This document shows positions 25,342 through 34,095 of a DNA stretch of 35,251 nt, in pieces. Below the pieces are notes generated by a model that was not told where the DNA came from, ran no database searches, and worked only from the letters and a program-made list of their open reading frames with translations. Source of the DNA: Dysgonomonas sp. Marseille-P4677. GTDB lineage: Bacteria > Bacteroidota > Bacteroidia > Bacteroidales > Dysgonomonadaceae. The stretch covers positions 1 to 35,251 of the forward strand of contig NZ_JAEPKU010000036.1 of the NCBI RefSeq assembly GCF_016652235.1, read 5' to 3'. Made by a program: the position numbers and the translations under genes. Each line of letters starts with the position of its first letter. Within the stretch, counting starts at the first letter, position 1.

Positions 25342-25920
25342 ATGAAGAAGTATTTAATGCTATTATTGCTATGTCCGCTATTTTTGGCATGTAGTGATGA
25401 CGATGAAGTGACTCCCGAATTAAAATTAAGTAAAACTGCAGTTGAGCTTGATGTTGAGAATGATCATGTTGGGGTTGATATTATTGAAGCAAACGGAGAA
25501 TGCAGTGCTATATCTTCTGATGAGAAAGTTGCTTTGATAGGAGTAAATAATGAAGACAAGAAAGTATACATTTATGGTGTAGGGATGGGAGAAGCTACCA
25601 TAACCGTAAAAGATGCTATCGGTGTAGTAGCTACTATCAAGGTATCTGTTGGAGAAGGAGTATTGCCATTACCCGAAACTAATCCACTAGCCATATCCAT
25701 AAATGAAGGTGAAGTTAAGGAGTTAGCCTATCCACTAACAATGAAGGGTGCTTATAAGGCTGGTAGTAAGAATCCTGATATTGCAACAATTAATATCAAT
25801 AGAAACAATAAGAAAATAGAAATAACAGGCGTCACATCAGGTAAAACGGAGCTTTATATATATAGCGATAATACAAATAATGTTAAGTTTATATATGAAG
25901 TTACTGTGGCGAAACTGTAG
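25342..25920 (+). CDS. Small lipoprotein with Ig-like (BIG2-type) repeats
   Basis: About 192 residues from the preferred ATG at 25342 (MKKYLMLLLLCPLFLACS, a classic lipobox); the upstream in-frame ATG at 25312 would add ten polar residues and nearly coincide with the predicted transcription start. After a DDDE stretch there are two beta-rich repeats with the bacterial Ig-like pattern: one with KVYIYGVGMGEATITVKDAI and one with KIEITGVTSGKTELYIYSDN, each near the end of its repeat. The acidic residues just after the lipid Cys fit a surface-export signal of Bacteroidota lipoproteins. Binding partner and function are unknown. It stands alone with its own promoter and terminator. Confidence 0.75.
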   Translation: MKKYLMLLLLCPLFLACSDDDEVTPELKLSKTAVELDVENDHVGVDIIEANGECSAISSDEKVALIGVNNEDKKVYIYGVGMGEATITVKDAIGVVATIKVSVGEGVLPLPETNPLAISINEGEVKELAYPLTMKGAYKAGSKNPDIATININRNNKKIEITGVTSGKTELYIYSDNTNNVKFIYEVTVAKL

Positions 25921-25941
25921 GAGATACCAGTGAATAAAAAT

Positions 25942-25977
25942 AAAAGATGCTTACCAAAAAGTGAGCATCTTTTTTTA
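25942..25977 (+). terminator. Terminator of the Ig-like lipoprotein gene
   Basis: A 13-bp stem with one G-T pair (25942-25954 and 25961-25973, loop CAAAAA) and a T-run to 25977, beginning 22 bases after the stop codon. Confidence 0.85.
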
Positions 25978-25979
25978 TA

Positions 25980-26108
25980 TTTAGATGGCTGGCACATCTT
26001 ATAAGAGAAAAAGATTATGTACATTTGGATGTTTGTGAACTTGGTGGACAAGGGGCTGGATTGCGAAAGATAAATATAAACGACATATTGTTACCATTTC
26101 TACTATAA
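25980..26108 (+). pseudogene. Possible decayed gene fragment (restriction-specificity-like)
   Basis: Immediately after the terminator one frame is open for 42 codons and ends in TAA at 26106-26108, with no in-frame start codon. The end reads LGGQGAGLRKINI then NDILLPFLL. This pattern recalls the G-x-G-x-x-x-I-N-x-x-D-I-L-x-x-P stretch of type I restriction S subunits (HsdS), which suggests a remnant tail of a lost gene. The match is short and from memory; a chance open frame is quite possible. A TACATTTG box at 26020-26027 inside it could also be a promoter for the GH92 gene. Confidence 0.2.
26020..26027 (+). promoter_or_regulatory. Candidate -7 box TACATTTG upstream of the GH92 gene
   Basis: Exact TAnnTTTG, 160 bases before the GH92 start. 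No TTG at the expected -33 distance; it would leave a long leader, so confidence is low. Confidence 0.3.
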
Positions 26109-26186
26109 ATGCCATTAAAGAAGTTATAAGAAGTATTAAATGCCTGTTTTTCTCCTTTCGGGATAAACTAAATTCAGAATTTAAAC

Positions 26187-29100
26187 ATGAAAAACCTTTT
26201 TAAATTAAGTATAATATTTCTGGCAGTTATCTTACCGGGATGCAGTAATTCCCAAGAATCAAAGATTATCTGGCAAATAGGAGTACACGACAATAGTGCT
26301 TCCGAATTAGCTTTAGCACCTGACAAGTATAACGATTTCCTTACTCACGATTTCGGATGGGAAGACCGTTTTTACCTTATCGGAGAATCCTCTCCTGAGA
26401 AAGATTTTCCATATATTTTGCCAGGTCCTGCCGATGAGTGGGGAGGTACAAGTAACACAGCAGGTCTACGGACTCATGTGTTGAATATTCTCTTCAGGAT
26501 GAAGTCTGTGCCCGATCGAGGAGACTGGAAACTTATCCTTGATATTCTTGATACCAATAAAGACCGACCACCTTATTTCAAGGTTACGGTCAATGGACAG
26601 TCGTGGAAATATATTCTGCCCAACGGAGGAGGTGATGAGGTGCTTGGCGGTGATTACGGAAAGTGTATTAAACATACCATTGAGATACTTCTTTATTCAG
26701 GGTTCGTGAAAAAGGGAGGAAATGAGATTAATTTGACTAACCTCGAAGGTTCATGGCTTGTTTTTGATGATGTCAGACTCGAAGGTCCGGGCAATGCCAA
26801 ACTAGATAATGATGTTCATTCGGCTTACTTGCGTAGAGTTGAGGTAGCTGATTATCAGTTACCAGAAGTTTCTGCCCAGCCTTTGCTTGTCGATCTGGAA
26901 TATCTTTCGGGTAATCCGCTAGTAGAAGTTAAGGTTGATAATAAAACTATTCTCAAACAGACATTAGAACAAGGACGCTATGTACTTGAAGCCCCCATGC
27001 CTGTTGTGTCTAAAGAACAGGAAAGTAAATACAGCGTATTTATAGATGGTCAAACTGTTGAGAAAGGAACTATTATACGTTCGCCTAAACCTGATGTGAC
27101 AGTTGCCGATTATATAGATACACGAATGGGAACAGCTCACTCGCGTTGGATGATAGCACCCGGACCATGGATGCCTTTCAGTATGGTTAAACTTAGTCCC
27201 GACAATCAAAACCCGGGATGGCAGGCCGGTTATCAGCCGAGCTTCGAAAGTGTGGGCACATTCAGTCACATACACGAATGGACTATGGCGGGCTTAGGTA
27301 TAATGCCTACCAACGGAGCTTTGAAAACAACGATCGGAGATCAGTCCGTTTTCAAGAAGACAGATAAGGATTATCGTTCCGAGATAGACAAATCGAGTGA
27401 GGAAGCCGGAGTCGGATATTATAAAGTGCAACTTACCGATTACAATATCAAAGCTGAGCTTACAGCTACTACTCGTTGCGGATTTCAACGATATACCTAT
27501 CCTGCTGCTGTAGACTCGCGAGTAATGATAGACTTAAAGATCCCTGCCGAATATGGTTACAATATTCTCGATGCAAAGATCACTCAGGTTAATGAGCGCC
27601 GAATAGAAGGCTATAGCAAGCAACAATCTAAAAATATCTGGTCTACCGACAGCGATCAGGATTATACAGTTTATTTTGTTATAGAATTCGATCAGGACAT
27701 TTCAAAATTCGGAGGATGGATAAACGAAAATATTCTGGATAAGGCAGATTTATCTGCAAAAAATCCTAATAATATGGGTTGCTTTGCTGAATTTGATACC
27801 CGCCAGAATCCAATAGTTCAGGTACGCTCGGCGATATCGTATGGAGATATGGAAGGTGCACGTAGAAATCTACAAGAAGAAATAGCTAACCCATTCGGCT
27901 GGAATTTTGACCATATCAGAGATTTTCATCGTAAAGAATGGAACGGTATTCTGTCAAGAATCAATGTACAAAGTAATGATAGACGGGAAAAAATTCGTTT
28001 CTATACAAACATGTATCGTTCCTATTGTCGCAATACATTCAGCGATGTAGACGGACGCTGGGTTGATGCTACTGAAAAAATACAGAAGTTTGATGATCCT
28101 GATGCATTAGCTCTGGGCTGCGATGCTTTCTGGAATACTTTCTGGAATCTCAATCAGGTATGGAACCTGATTACCCCTGAGTGGTCGTCTCGATGGGTGA
28201 AATCGCAACTCGGGATGTATGATGCTAACGGATGGTTAGCTAAGGGGCCTGCGGGAATGGAATATGTACCTGTAATGGTAGCCGAACACGAAATTCCTTT
28301 ACTGGTTAGTGCCTATCAAATGGGAATCCGCAACTTCGATGTAGAAAAAGTATTTGCAGCAGCCAAGAAAATGCAGACTACTCCTGCTCAACATATAGGT
28401 AATGGATTGGCAGGCAATCGTGATCTAACTTCTTATCTCAAATATAAATATGTACCGGCAGACAAGGGGCGTTTTTCCAACTCGCTCGAATACTCGTTCG
28501 ACGACTGGACTGTATCTCAATTGGCTAAAGCTTTAGGTAAAGAGAAAGATTATGAGATATTTTCTGATAGAGGCAACTGGTGGCGTAATGTGATAGATAC
28601 TGAGACAGGTTATGCTCGTATGCGTTACAGCAATGGCGAATGGGAAAAAGATTTTGATCCGTTCAAGTCGGGTGCTAATCATCATTATGTAGAAGGTAAC
28701 GCATGGCAACTAACATTCTTTGTTCCTCAAGATGTACCGGCTCTTGCCAATATGATAGGTAGAGATCACTTTATCGAACGTCTCACATGGGGATTCGAAG
28801 CCAGTGAGCCATGGCGTTACAATGCTCCGGGAGATCAGTATTGGGATTTTCCTGTCGTACAGGGCAATCAGCAATCGATGCACTTTGCATTTCTTTTCAA
28901 TTGGGTTGGACAACCTTGGCAAACTCAGAAGTGGAGCCGTTCTATTATCGATCGCTATTATGGTCATGAAGTGGCTAATGCTTATTTGGGAGATGAAGAC
29001 CAAGGGCAAATGAGCGCATGGTTTGTAATGGCGGCCTTAGGTCTGTTTCAGACAGATGGAGGATGTAGTGTTGATCCTGTGTATGAAATAGGTAGCCCTT

Positions 29101-29342
29101 TATTTGAAAAAACGACTATCAATCTCGGTGAAAGATTTGGTCGAGGAACGCAATTCGATATTATAGCAAAAGGCGCTTCCCGTACTAATAAATATGTACA
29201 ATCGGCTAAGTTGAATGGGCGGGAGCTTAATTCGTTTTGTTTTCCTGCCAGAGAATTGCTGAAAGGTGGCACTCTCGAATTACAGATGGGAGCAGAGCCA
29301 AATAAGCAATGGGGATTAGACGAAGGTATAAAGGATAAATAA
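26187..29342 (+). CDS. GH92 exo-alpha-mannosidase lipoprotein with extra N-terminal beta domain
   Basis: A 1051-residue calcium-dependent alpha-mannosidase that would trim alpha-linked mannose from N-glycans or yeast-type mannan. Lipoprotein signal LAVILPGC (Cys19). Residues about 27-205 are an added beta-sandwich (IWQIGVHDNSASELALAPDK at the start) resembling the domains of rhamnogalacturonan lyase-type proteins. The GH92 N-domain begins near 310 (DYIDTRMGTAHSRWMIAPGP) and the catalytic (alpha/alpha)6 barrel follows. The probable acid Glu836 is in HHYVEGNAWQ, and the base pair Asp936/Asp938 in GDEDQGQMSAWF, spaced as in characterised GH92 enzymes. Most GH92 proteins have about 750 residues, so the N-terminal addition is notable. 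It is not in an operon with susCD; a terminator follows. Confidence 0.95.
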   Translation: MKNLFKLSIIFLAVILPGCSNSQESKIIWQIGVHDNSASELALAPDKYNDFLTHDFGWEDRFYLIGESSPEKDFPYILPGPADEWGGTSNTAGLRTHVLNILFRMKSVPDRGDWKLILDILDTNKDRPPYFKVTVNGQSWKYILPNGGGDEVLGGDYGKCIKHTIEILLYSGFVKKGGNEINLTNLEGSWLVFDDVRLEGPGNAKLDNDVHSAYLRRVEVADYQLPEVSAQPLLVDLEYLSGNPLVEVKVDNKTILKQTLEQGRYVLEAPMPVVSKEQESKYSVFIDGQTVEKGTIIRSPKPDVTVADYIDTRMGTAHSRWMIAPGPWMPFSMVKLSPDNQNPGWQAGYQPSFESVGTFSHIHEWTMAGLGIMPTNGALKTTIGDQSVFKKTDKDYRSEIDKSSEEAGVGYYKVQLTDYNIKAELTATTRCGFQRYTYPAAVDSRVMIDLKIPAEYGYNILDAKITQVNERRIEGYSKQQSKNIWSTDSDQDYTVYFVIEFDQDISKFGGWINENILDKADLSAKNPNNMGCFAEFDTRQNPIVQVRSAISYGDMEGARRNLQEEIANPFGWNFDHIRDFHRKEWNGILSRINVQSNDRREKIRFYTNMYRSYCRNTFSDVDGRWVDATEKIQKFDDPDALALGCDAFWNTFWNLNQVWNLITPEWSSRWVKSQLGMYDANGWLAKGPAGMEYVPVMVAEHEIPLLVSAYQMGIRNFDVEKVFAAAKKMQTTPAQHIGNGLAGNRDLTSYLKYKYVPADKGRFSNSLEYSFDDWTVSQLAKALGKEKDYEIFSDRGNWWRNVIDTETGYARMRYSNGEWEKDFDPFKSGANHHYVEGNAWQLTFFVPQDVPALANMIGRDHFIERLTWGFEASEPWRYNAPGDQYWDFPVVQGNQQSMHFAFLFNWVGQPWQTQKWSRSIIDRYYGHEVANAYLGDEDQGQMSAWFVMAALGLFQTDGGCSVDPVYEIGSPLFEKTTINLGERFGRGTQFDIIAKGASRTNKYVQSAKLNGRELNSFCFPARELLKGGTLELQMGAEPNKQWGLDEGIKDK

Positions 29343-29374
29343 TTATGTTCTATTTTACTACTTCTTAGAAATAG

Positions 29375-29404
29375 AAAAGGATGCTACTTTCGGAGCATCC
29401 TTTT
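29375..29404 (+). terminator. Terminator between GH92 and OmpA-family genes (bidirectional)
   Basis: An 11-bp perfect stem (AAAAGGATGCT 29375-29385 with 29394-29404) and an 8-base loop, between two convergent genes. The A- and T-runs flank both sides, so it can serve both the GH92 gene and the OmpA-family gene. Confidence 0.8.
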
Positions 29405-29424
29405 CATATTTATTAAATAGTTTT

Positions 29425-30573
29425 TTATTTGGTAACAGCAGTAAACACAACTACACGGTTCCATTGGTCGGTAGGGAATAGTTGTTCTTTATCTCCACTG
29501 GCTTTTGTTGTAATACGGCTAGGAGAAATATCATATTTGTCTATCAAGACATCAGCCACAGCTTTAGCACGTTGTTCGGATAATCTCTGATTGATTGCAG
29601 GAGTGCCTGTACTCTTATCTGCATAACCTGTTACGATAACATTTACAGATGGATTATCTCTCAAATAGCGAGCTGCATTGAAGATATTGATATCTTGATT
29701 TTTCTCAAGTCTAGCACTACCGATATGGAATACAACAACTGCATTCATCAACACTTCGGTTTGTTCTTTAATCTCTTTAGTTTCTTGTACTATTACCTGA
29801 GGTTCTGGCTTGTTGGCCAAATCAGTCTTCAGTCTGCTGATTTCACTATCTTTATTTGCCAGAAGAGCTCTTTGGTCATTGATCTGGTCGTTTAATCTCT
29901 TCAACTCGGCAGGGTCTGAAATATCAGCCATTTTAAAGCCTCCTTTCGAAAGGTCGAAAGTAACACCCAGTAAGGCATCTACAACACCATCGTATTTCTT
30001 GCCTTCTACACGGCCGTTGAAGTTGTCAGGCATCAAATTGCCTGTAACTTCTAGGTTAAGACTTACGCCTTCTGTTACACGGAAATCAGCTTGCAAGCCT
30101 GCACGTGGAACAATACTGTTTGTTCTCGAAATACCTTGATCTTTATTTTTGAATCCGTGAGCATAACCTATACCGGCAATACCGATCAAATTGAATACAC
30201 GATCTTGTTTATACGGTAAGAATAAATTAGTCAGATTCAATAAACCATCTGCATTTACTTGTATGTAATTGATATTGTAAGTGCCGTCAGTATTGCTTAT
30301 TTTATAATAATTTTTAGACTGCCATCCGCCAACTTGAAGACGCGCACCTATAGCAGGAGCAAAGTATTTACCTATTGAGAGAGCTGCATGAGGGCTAACC
30401 AAATCAGAAAAAGATGCATCTCTGTAATATTCACTGATGGTATAAGATGCACCACCTTGTAGCTGAATAAACCAGTTTTGTCCTAGTTTAGAGGGCACGA
30501 ATGCTTTTTCTTGTGCCAAAGCAGGAATCGCTGTAATGGCAACTGCTGCTATTGTTAATAGTACTTTTTTCAT
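29425..30573 (-). CDS. OmpA-family outer-membrane protein
   Basis: An outer-membrane protein of about 382 residues from the ATG at 30573 (MKKVLLTIAAVAITAIPALA signal, then QEK); an in-frame TTG three codons earlier is less likely. The N-terminal half is an eight-strand-type OmpA barrel (NWFIQLQGGASYTISEYYRD, ALSIGKYFAPAIGARLQVGG, LNLEVTGNLMPDNFNGRVEG). A short coiled coil follows (LKRLNDQINDQRALLANKD). The C-terminal OmpA domain that binds peptidoglycan spans about 275-382 (VVFHIGSARLEKNQDINIFN, VIVTGYADKSTGTPAINQRL, SEQRAKAVADVL). The barrel tethers the outer membrane to the wall and is often abundant. A TACATTTG box lies upstream. Confidence 0.95.
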   Translation of the reverse strand: MKKVLLTIAAVAITAIPALAQEKAFVPSKLGQNWFIQLQGGASYTISEYYRDASFSDLVSPHAALSIGKYFAPAIGARLQVGGWQSKNYYKISNTDGTYNINYIQVNADGLLNLTNLFLPYKQDRVFNLIGIAGIGYAHGFKNKDQGISRTNSIVPRAGLQADFRVTEGVSLNLEVTGNLMPDNFNGRVEGKKYDGVVDALLGVTFDLSKGGFKMADISDPAELKRLNDQINDQRALLANKDSEISRLKTDLANKPEPQVIVQETKEIKEQTEVLMNAVVVFHIGSARLEKNQDINIFNAARYLRDNPSVNVIVTGYADKSTGTPAINQRLSEQRAKAVADVLIDKYDISPSRITTKASGDKEQLFPTDQWNRVVVFTAVTK

Positions 30574-30632
30574 TTTGATCAATTTTAAATACTGTATAAA
30601 TTAAACAATATTAATTTATCATTGTTCAAAAA

Positions 30633-30640
30633 CAAATGTA
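30633..30640 (-). promoter_or_regulatory. -7 box TACATTTG of the OmpA-family gene
   Basis: Exact TAnnTTTG on the minus strand, about 60 bases before the ATG at 30573. The surrounding 294-base divergent spacer (30583-30876) is AT-rich with T-tracts; I see no exact rightward box for the antiporter gene. Confidence 0.45.
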
Positions 30641-30876
30641 GGGTTAATTATTGGGAAGTAAGTAAATAATGGTAATATACTTTTTATAAAATTTATCTAA
30701 ATCCTTATTGATAGCCGGATTCAAGGTGTTTTTTTTATTGCATGATAGCATTTTTTTTAATTAGTTTTTTCAGAAACCATTTTTTTTTGATAATTTTAGA
30801 TGTCAAATAAACCACATTCGACACTCTTTTTATTAGAAAAGATTAATTATACACAAATAGATTGATAAAATAATAT

Positions 30877-33249
30877 ATGGCGCATTTACCCCATTTTATA
30901 AGTGATCTGGCTATCCTTCTCATTACAGCCGGAATAGTAACTATTGTTTTTAAATGGCTTAAACAACCTGTAGTATTAGGATATATTGTTGCCGGATTTT
31001 TTGCCAGTTTACACTTCAAGAATTTTATTGAAGGGTTAGTCGTGAAAATATCAGGATTTTCTCAAGCCGAAGTTTCTCAGGTTTTTAGTAAGCTTCCCGA
31101 AATATCGGATATGGCCAATGTGAGTATATGGGCCGAGATAGGAGTAATATTTCTTTTATTTGCATTAGGGCTAGAGTTTAGTTTCAAAAAATTGATGGAT
31201 GTTGGAGGTAAAGCCTCTATTGCGACACTTATCAATCTTGGATCGATGATAGTAATTGGATATCTTGCCGGAGAGCTGTTTATAGTAAAGCTCATCGATG
31301 ACTGGGATACGATGAATAGTATCTATTTGGGATGTATGCTTTCCATGTCTTCTACTACTATTATCATTAAGGCTTTCAACGATATGGGCTTGCAAAAGAA
31401 GAAGTTTGCCGGTATTGTTTTCGGTATGCTTATAGTCGAGGATATTGTGGCAATTGTAATGATGGTGTTGCTCACTACCTTCGCTTCCAGCCAACATTTC
31501 GAAAGCGGACAGTTGGCAAACAGTGTAATCAAACTTATATTTTTTATGCTTATCTGGTTCGTTGTGGGTATATACATGATACCGACAATGCTCAAGAAAC
31601 TAAAGAAATATCTGAATGACGAAACTTTGATGATTGTTGCTGTAGGTCTTTGTCTAGGTATGGTGCTATTTGCATCATATGTAGGCTTCTCTGCTGCTTT
31701 GGGCGCATTTATAATGGGATCTATTCTTGCCGAGACTATAGAGTCGAAGCATATAGAACACTTAATAGAGCCGTTGAAAAATCTTTTTGGAGCAGTCTTT
31801 TTTGTGTCGGTAGGTATGATGGTCGATCCTTCTATAATAAGAGAATATGCAGTTCTTATACTTATACTTACCTTGTTAATCCTTGTTGGACGTACCATTT
31901 TTGCCTCTATCGGAGTATTAGCTTCGGGCGAGGGACTGAAAGTATCGATGCAGTCGGGATTCAGCCTGGCCCAGATAGGTGAGTTTTCTTTCATTATTGC
32001 TACTCTGGGAATGAGTTTGGGTGTTATTACAGATACTCTCTATCCTATAATTGTAACTGTTTCTGTAATTACGACATTTACTACGCCTTACTTTATCAAG
32101 GCGGCAGATCCAGCATACAATTGGATCGAAAAACGTATACCTGATAAGTGGAGTAGGCTCAAAGACGGGTATGCTGTGTCGGGGTATAATACGGTAAACC
32201 AGAAAAATGATTGGAATAAGTTACTGAAAAGTATTCTTAAACTAGTGGCTATATATACAAGTATCACCATAGCTATTTTACTCGTATTTCAGAACTTTAT
32301 TACTCCATATATTGTAGAATACGTACCCGGTAGTGTATGGGGTAATATTCTTGCTGCAGTAATAACACTTACGCTGATGGCTCCGTTTTTGCGTGCTATT
32401 ATGATGAAAAGAAATCGCTCGTCGGAATTTAAAAAACTATGGAAAGATAACCGTTTCAATAGAGGTGCTTTGATTTCACTAATCGCATTTCGAATCATTA
32501 TTTGTATGGTATTAGTATTGATGGTACTTATTCCATTGTTTCCACGTCTGACCGTTCTGATGGTAATAATATCATTGGCGGTAGTAACTTTGATTATATT
32601 CTCTCAGGGATTCAAAGAGCAGTCGCGTAGGATAGAAGCCCGTTTTCTGGAAAATCTGAATTTAAAACAAAGATATGATGAAAATAGAGCGTCCATATTG
32701 CCTACTGTAGCGAATGATTTGCTTTCCAAGAATATTCATATTGAAGAATTCGAAGTGTCGCAATCGTCTCCTAGTATAGGAAAGACTTTACGTGAACTGA
32801 ATTTTAGACAAAAAACAGGAGTAAATATTATAACCATCATAAGAGGAAGCCGCAAAATAAATATTCCTGACGGTAACGAATATCTGTATCCTTTCGATAA
32901 GCTTGTTGTTTCGGGATCGGATGAGGAAATGCAAAAACTGTCACAATATTTGGAAGATAAGAGGTTACAGGCGTCGCAGATAGAAGAAGACGCTCAACAT
33001 CATATCAGCCTCTCCCAATTTCTTATCGAGCCGGGCTGTTCGCTTATAGGCAAAACTATAGCCGATGCAGGTATACGTGAAAAAACTGAATGCATGGTAA
33101 TCGGTGCTGATCGTGGCAACGAATCTATAATTAATATATCACCATCTTTTATGTTCGAAGAAGGGGATATTATTTGGCTTGCAGGAGAAAAAGAAAAACT
33201 AAATTCGTTCGAAAATAATATAAAAGATTTATCACCTCTTATTCCTTAA
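30877..33249 (+). CDS. CPA2-family cation:proton antiporter with two TrkA-C domains
   Basis: A 790-residue inner-membrane antiporter of the monovalent cation:proton antiporter-2 (KefB/GerN-like) family, exchanging K+ or Na+ for H+. Residues 1-400 hold about 12 hydrophobic helices, with KWLKQPVVLGYIVAGFFASL, MSSTTIIIKAFNDMG, LIVEDIVAIVMMVLL, FSAALGAFIMGSILAETIES and AVFFVSVGMMVDPS, all typical of the exchanger core. Residues about 450-590 add four more predicted helices. The C-terminus carries two RCK-C (TrkA-C) regulatory domains at about 610-695 and 710-785 (SIGKTLRELNFRQKTGVNII; LIGKTIADAGIREKTECMVI). There is no NAD-binding RCK-N (TrkA-N) domain, unlike KefB/KefC. The DNA-glycosylase-like gene starts 18 bases after its stop, probably in the same transcript. 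Confidence 0.94.
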   Translation: MAHLPHFISDLAILLITAGIVTIVFKWLKQPVVLGYIVAGFFASLHFKNFIEGLVVKISGFSQAEVSQVFSKLPEISDMANVSIWAEIGVIFLLFALGLEFSFKKLMDVGGKASIATLINLGSMIVIGYLAGELFIVKLIDDWDTMNSIYLGCMLSMSSTTIIIKAFNDMGLQKKKFAGIVFGMLIVEDIVAIVMMVLLTTFASSQHFESGQLANSVIKLIFFMLIWFVVGIYMIPTMLKKLKKYLNDETLMIVAVGLCLGMVLFASYVGFSAALGAFIMGSILAETIESKHIEHLIEPLKNLFGAVFFVSVGMMVDPSIIREYAVLILILTLLILVGRTIFASIGVLASGEGLKVSMQSGFSLAQIGEFSFIIATLGMSLGVITDTLYPIIVTVSVITTFTTPYFIKAADPAYNWIEKRIPDKWSRLKDGYAVSGYNTVNQKNDWNKLLKSILKLVAIYTSITIAILLVFQNFITPYIVEYVPGSVWGNILAAVITLTLMAPFLRAIMMKRNRSSEFKKLWKDNRFNRGALISLIAFRIIICMVLVLMVLIPLFPRLTVLMVIISLAVVTLIIFSQGFKEQSRRIEARFLENLNLKQRYDENRASILPTVANDLLSKNIHIEEFEVSQSSPSIGKTLRELNFRQKTGVNIITIIRGSRKINIPDGNEYLYPFDKLVVSGSDEEMQKLSQYLEDKRLQASQIEEDAQHHISLSQFLIEPGCSLIGKTIADAGIREKTECMVIGADRGNESIINISPSFMFEEGDIIWLAGEKEKLNSFENNIKDLSPLIP

Positions 33250-33267
33250 CTTTTTATCGAGCCGGAT

Positions 33268-34089
33268 ATGATAGAAACACCCGAATCTACAACCATTGGC
33301 TATCAGGCAGAAAGTATATTGGCCGGTAAACGTATTGCCGAAGTGGTACAGGCCACGAGTCCTCATCGTTTTACATGGTACAATGGAGATCCTCTCCTCT
33401 ATGGAAGTTTACTCTTAGGAAGGGAAATTCTCTCTGTTAGGGGGCATGGCGCATTTATTGATATTGTATGCGATGACGATATTATATTATCTATAAGCGA
33501 TGGGGTAAATCTGAAATACTATCCGGCATTTGAAAAGCATCCCGCCAAACATCAGTTGCTAATTGTATTTGAAGACAAAAGCTTTATTGCTTTTACTGTA
33601 TCTATGTATGGCGGAATCTATACTTTTAAGAAAGTCTTTGATAATTTCTATTACAACAATAGTTTAAATAGTATTTCTCCATTGAAAGACGAGTTTGATG
33701 AAGCATATTTCGTGAATATTTTCAAACGTGTGAAGAAAGATATGTCTATCAAAGCCTTACTGGCTACCGAGCAGCGTATTCCCGGACTGGGAAATGGTAC
33801 ATTGCAAGACATACTTTTCAATGCAGGGCTTCATCCAAAACGTAAAATATCCACTATATCCGATTTCGAAAGGGGAGATTTATTCCACTGTCTTAAAGTT
33901 ACTTTAAAGAGTATGACCGATAAAGGTGGACGAGATACCGAAAAAGACTTTTACGGACATAAAGGAGGCTATAAAACTATATTATCCAAGAATACTTACA
34001 AAAATCCTTGCCCCAATTGTGGAGGAGATATTGTAAAAGAAGCTTATCTCGGAGGCACTATATATTATTGTTCCGCTTGTCAGAAATAA
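33268..34089 (+). CDS. Fpg/Nei-like DNA glycosylase homologue lacking Pro2 and other key residues
   Basis: A 273-residue member of the Fpg/Nei superfamily with a recognisable fold: N-terminal MIETPES, helix-two-turn-helix PGLGNGTLQDILFNAGLHP (172-190), and a zinc finger with Cys248, Cys251, Cys268 and Cys271 at the canonical C-x2-C-x16-C-x2-C spacing. Classical enzymes begin MPE(L/G)PE, with Pro2 as the nucleophile for base excision and strand cleavage. Here position 2 is Ile, while Glu3 and Glu6 are kept. The conserved Lys of the following strand (R-x-x-K) appears as RGHG (58-61), and the zinc-finger Arg is Gly (LGGTIYYC). It may therefore act as a glycosylase by another route, bind damage without cutting, or have another role. 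No other start in frame would restore the Pro. It is probably co-transcribed with the antiporter. Confidence 0.85.
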   Translation: MIETPESTTIGYQAESILAGKRIAEVVQATSPHRFTWYNGDPLLYGSLLLGREILSVRGHGAFIDIVCDDDIILSISDGVNLKYYPAFEKHPAKHQLLIVFEDKSFIAFTVSMYGGIYTFKKVFDNFYYNNSLNSISPLKDEFDEAYFVNIFKRVKKDMSIKALLATEQRIPGLGNGTLQDILFNAGLHPKRKISTISDFERGDLFHCLKVTLKSMTDKGGRDTEKDFYGHKGGYKTILSKNTYKNPCPNCGGDIVKEAYLGGTIYYCSACQK

Positions 34090-34095
34090 TGAAAA

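Noticed and set aside
31323-31994. Long minus-strand open frame (223 codons) opposite the CPA2 antiporter
   Set aside because: It lies wholly inside a clear membrane-protein gene, has no family motif and no ribosome-binding or promoter context; it is a shadow of codon bias.
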